A DNA stretch of 64,000 bases, taken from WYEN01 sp049976205. Its GTDB lineage: Archaea; Thermoproteota; Thermoprotei_A; Sulfolobales; AG1. The notes beneath the pieces are model-generated. The model had not been told where the DNA came from. It did not search any database and worked only from the letters and a program-made list of their open reading frames with translations. Below are positions 62,888 through 64,000 of this stretch, piece by piece; the first letter of the stretch is position 1, and each line of letters opens with the position of its first letter. The stretch covers positions 1 to 64,000 of the forward strand of contig JBMFIR010000004.1 in assembly GCA_049976205.1 (NCBI GenBank). Direction: 5' to 3'. The position numbers and the translations under genes are program-made.

Positions 62888-64000
62888 ATGTCTGCAGAAG
62901 CCGAAAAACCAAAAGTCTATAAAGGTCTAGAAGGTGTATATGTTACAGAGACTAAACTGAGTTTCATAGATGGTCTCAGATCAAGACTTTACTATGTTGG
63001 ATACTCTATTGACACATTAGCTAAGAATTCTACGTATGAGGAAGTTGCTTTTCTGCTATATCATCTCAGACTGCCTAAAAAAGATGAGTTAGATCTCTTT
63101 AAAGCCTTTATGAATGAAGCAAGGGATCTTCCTCCAGAAGTTCTTGATGTTATCAAGAGAATGGTTTCGCTTAAGGCTCATCCAATGGATATTTTAAGAA
63201 CAGCTGTTTCTTATCTCGCAGCATTCGATCCTGAGGTTGCTGTGAATACCCCAGAGTCTAATCTTAGGAAATCTGTGAGAATACTTGCTAAAGCACCCTC
63301 GATCATAGCTGCTATGTACAGATTCTCTAGAGGACTAGATTACATACCTCCCAGAAAAGATTATTCGCACGTCGAAAACTTCTTATATATGATGCATGGG
63401 AAGAGACCAACAGAGTTTGAGAAAAAAGTTATGGATGTTATATTCATTCTACACGCTGAGCATGGCATGAATGCCTCAGCATTTGCTTCGTTAGTGACGA
63501 TATCTACACTCTCTGACATATACTCTGCAGTTGTTAGTGGAATAGCTACTCTAAAAGGACCTCTGCACGGAGGCGCTGCCGAGGCTGCCTACTATCAGTT
63601 CAAGGAGATTGGTAGCCCTGATAAAGTTGAGGAATGGGTGGAAAAGGCGTTCGCCACTAAGAAAAGAATAATGGGTATGGGTCATAGAGTTTACAAGACT
63701 TATGATCCTAGAGCAAAGTTTATGAAGGAGTTAGATGGTGAGATAGCCAAGATCTATGGTGGCGAGCCTAAGCTACTCTACGAGATAGCTATTAAATTAG
63801 AGGACGTGGCCCTGAAAGTTTTCGCTGAGAAAGGTAGAATGGATATACAACCCAACATAGATTATTACACACCTATAGCCTACACAGCACTAGGCGTACC
63901 CCCAGAGTACTTCACAACGATATTCGCAGCCTCAAGAATTGTTGGTTGGACTGCTAAAGCTATGGAGTATCTGAAAGATCCCAGATTGATAAGACCACTA
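62888..64000 (+). CDS. gltA: Citrate synthase, 3' end outside window
   Basis: The frame is open from ATG 62888 to the last base (371 codons). It begins YKGLEGVYVTETKLSFIDG and contains FILHAEHGMNASAFA (about residues 195-209), GPLHGGAAEAAYYQF (about 225-239) and IMGMGHRVYKTYDPRAKFMKE (in two blocks, about 262-282). Catalytic histidines and the HRVYK motif are intact, as in thermophile type II (or 2-methyl-) citrate synthases of about 375 residues. It condenses oxaloacetate and acetyl-CoA. Only a few residues should be missing. Confidence 0.95.
   Translation, partial: MSAEAEKPKVYKGLEGVYVTETKLSFIDGLRSRLYYVGYSIDTLAKNSTYEEVAFLLYHLRLPKKDELDLFKAFMNEARDLPPEVLDVIKRMVSLKAHPMDILRTAVSYLAAFDPEVAVNTPESNLRKSVRILAKAPSIIAAMYRFSRGLDYIPPRKDYSHVENFLYMMHGKRPTEFEKKVMDVIFILHAEHGMNASAFASLVTISTLSDIYSAVVSGIATLKGPLHGGAAEAAYYQFKEIGSPDKVEEWVEKAFATKKRIMGMGHRVYKTYDPRAKFMKELDGEIAKIYGGEPKLLYEIAIKLEDVALKVFAEKGRMDIQPNIDYYTPIAYTALGVPPEYFTTIFAASRIVGWTAKAMEYLKDPRLIRPL

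Noticed and set aside
1..64000. Apparent abundance of GATC-containing motifs (AGATCT, GGATCC)
   Set aside because: It can be explained by frequent Asp/Ile/Arg codon pairs and I could not count it properly. A k-mer count against a codon-preserving shuffle would be needed.

Overview
The window is archaeal and most likely comes from a hyperthermophilic crenarchaeon (Thermoproteota, Desulfurococcales-like). The evidence is archaeal information-processing genes (aIF1A, Spt5-SecE, SecY, TrmJ, Trm112, a stand-alone GMP synthetase ATPase subunit), pdxS-pdxT vitamin B6 synthesis, archaeal-type AlaRS, an intron-containing tRNA-Trp, AT-rich DNA dominated by AGA/AGG/ATA codons, frequent TTG/GTG starts and IS200/IS605/IS607-type debris. 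Citrate synthase, a (broken) class II fumarase and a heme O synthase-like prenyltransferase point to a partial TCA cycle and possibly respiration. The species cannot be named from this sequence.

Layout. 1-3.7 kb: tail of an Nramp-like transporter, a decayed glycerate kinase, a P-loop kinase/nucleotidyltransferase pair and a metallo-beta-lactamase-fold hydrolase. 3.9-10.5 kb: an accessory stretch with a tnpB remnant, an APC permease, a glycosyltransferase, and a BtuF-like binding-protein gene cut in two by a 1.96-kb IS607-type element; removing that element at its CC/GG core restores the btuF frame exactly. 10.6-20 kb: housekeeping (XTP/ITP phosphatase, GuaAb, tRNA-Arg, tRNA-Trp, aIF1A, DUF711) and a few orphans. 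20-24.6 kb: a dipeptidase followed by two Gfo/Idh/MocA dehydrogenases and a propeller-like protein. 24.7-26.4 kb: a decayed protease-like gene and an archaeal ATPase with an unusual start and palindromic operator-like repeats. 27.4-30.3 kb: pdxS-pdxT followed by a threonine-synthase-like pseudoenzyme fused to a C-terminal winged helix. 30.4-36.1 kb: an amino-methyltransferase, a GH36-type glycosidase, tRNA-Arg, TrmJ and two copies of a small noncoding element. 36.2-46.2 kb: HAD hydrolase, secreted/anchored proteins, a ZnuABC-type metal transporter, DUF434, AlaRS, an HTH plus binding-protein-fold regulator, Spt5 and SecE. 46.2-62.7 kb: surface-glycan enzymes (GT-C, RGP-like, Alg13/14-like, DUF354, GlmM, DPM1-GtrA), a fumarase broken by a third noncoding element, a CcrM-like orphan methyltransferase, LysE and ABC exporters, CtaB, Trm112 and SecY. 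The window ends inside citrate synthase.

The best candidate for an undescribed system is pdxS-pdxT plus the pseudoenzyme at 29143-30297. That protein has the threonine-synthase scaffold, lacks the PLP-binding lysine and phosphate-binding loops, carries a DNA-binding domain, and lies downstream of a pdxS promoter containing a perfect 10-bp palindrome. This would be an archaeal counterpart, built on a different PLP-enzyme fold, of the bacterial MocR/PdxR regulators. Second tier are the IS607/omega-RNA arrangement, the small noncoding elements (one of which removed the active-site loop of fumarase), and the palindrome-preceded ATPase gene.
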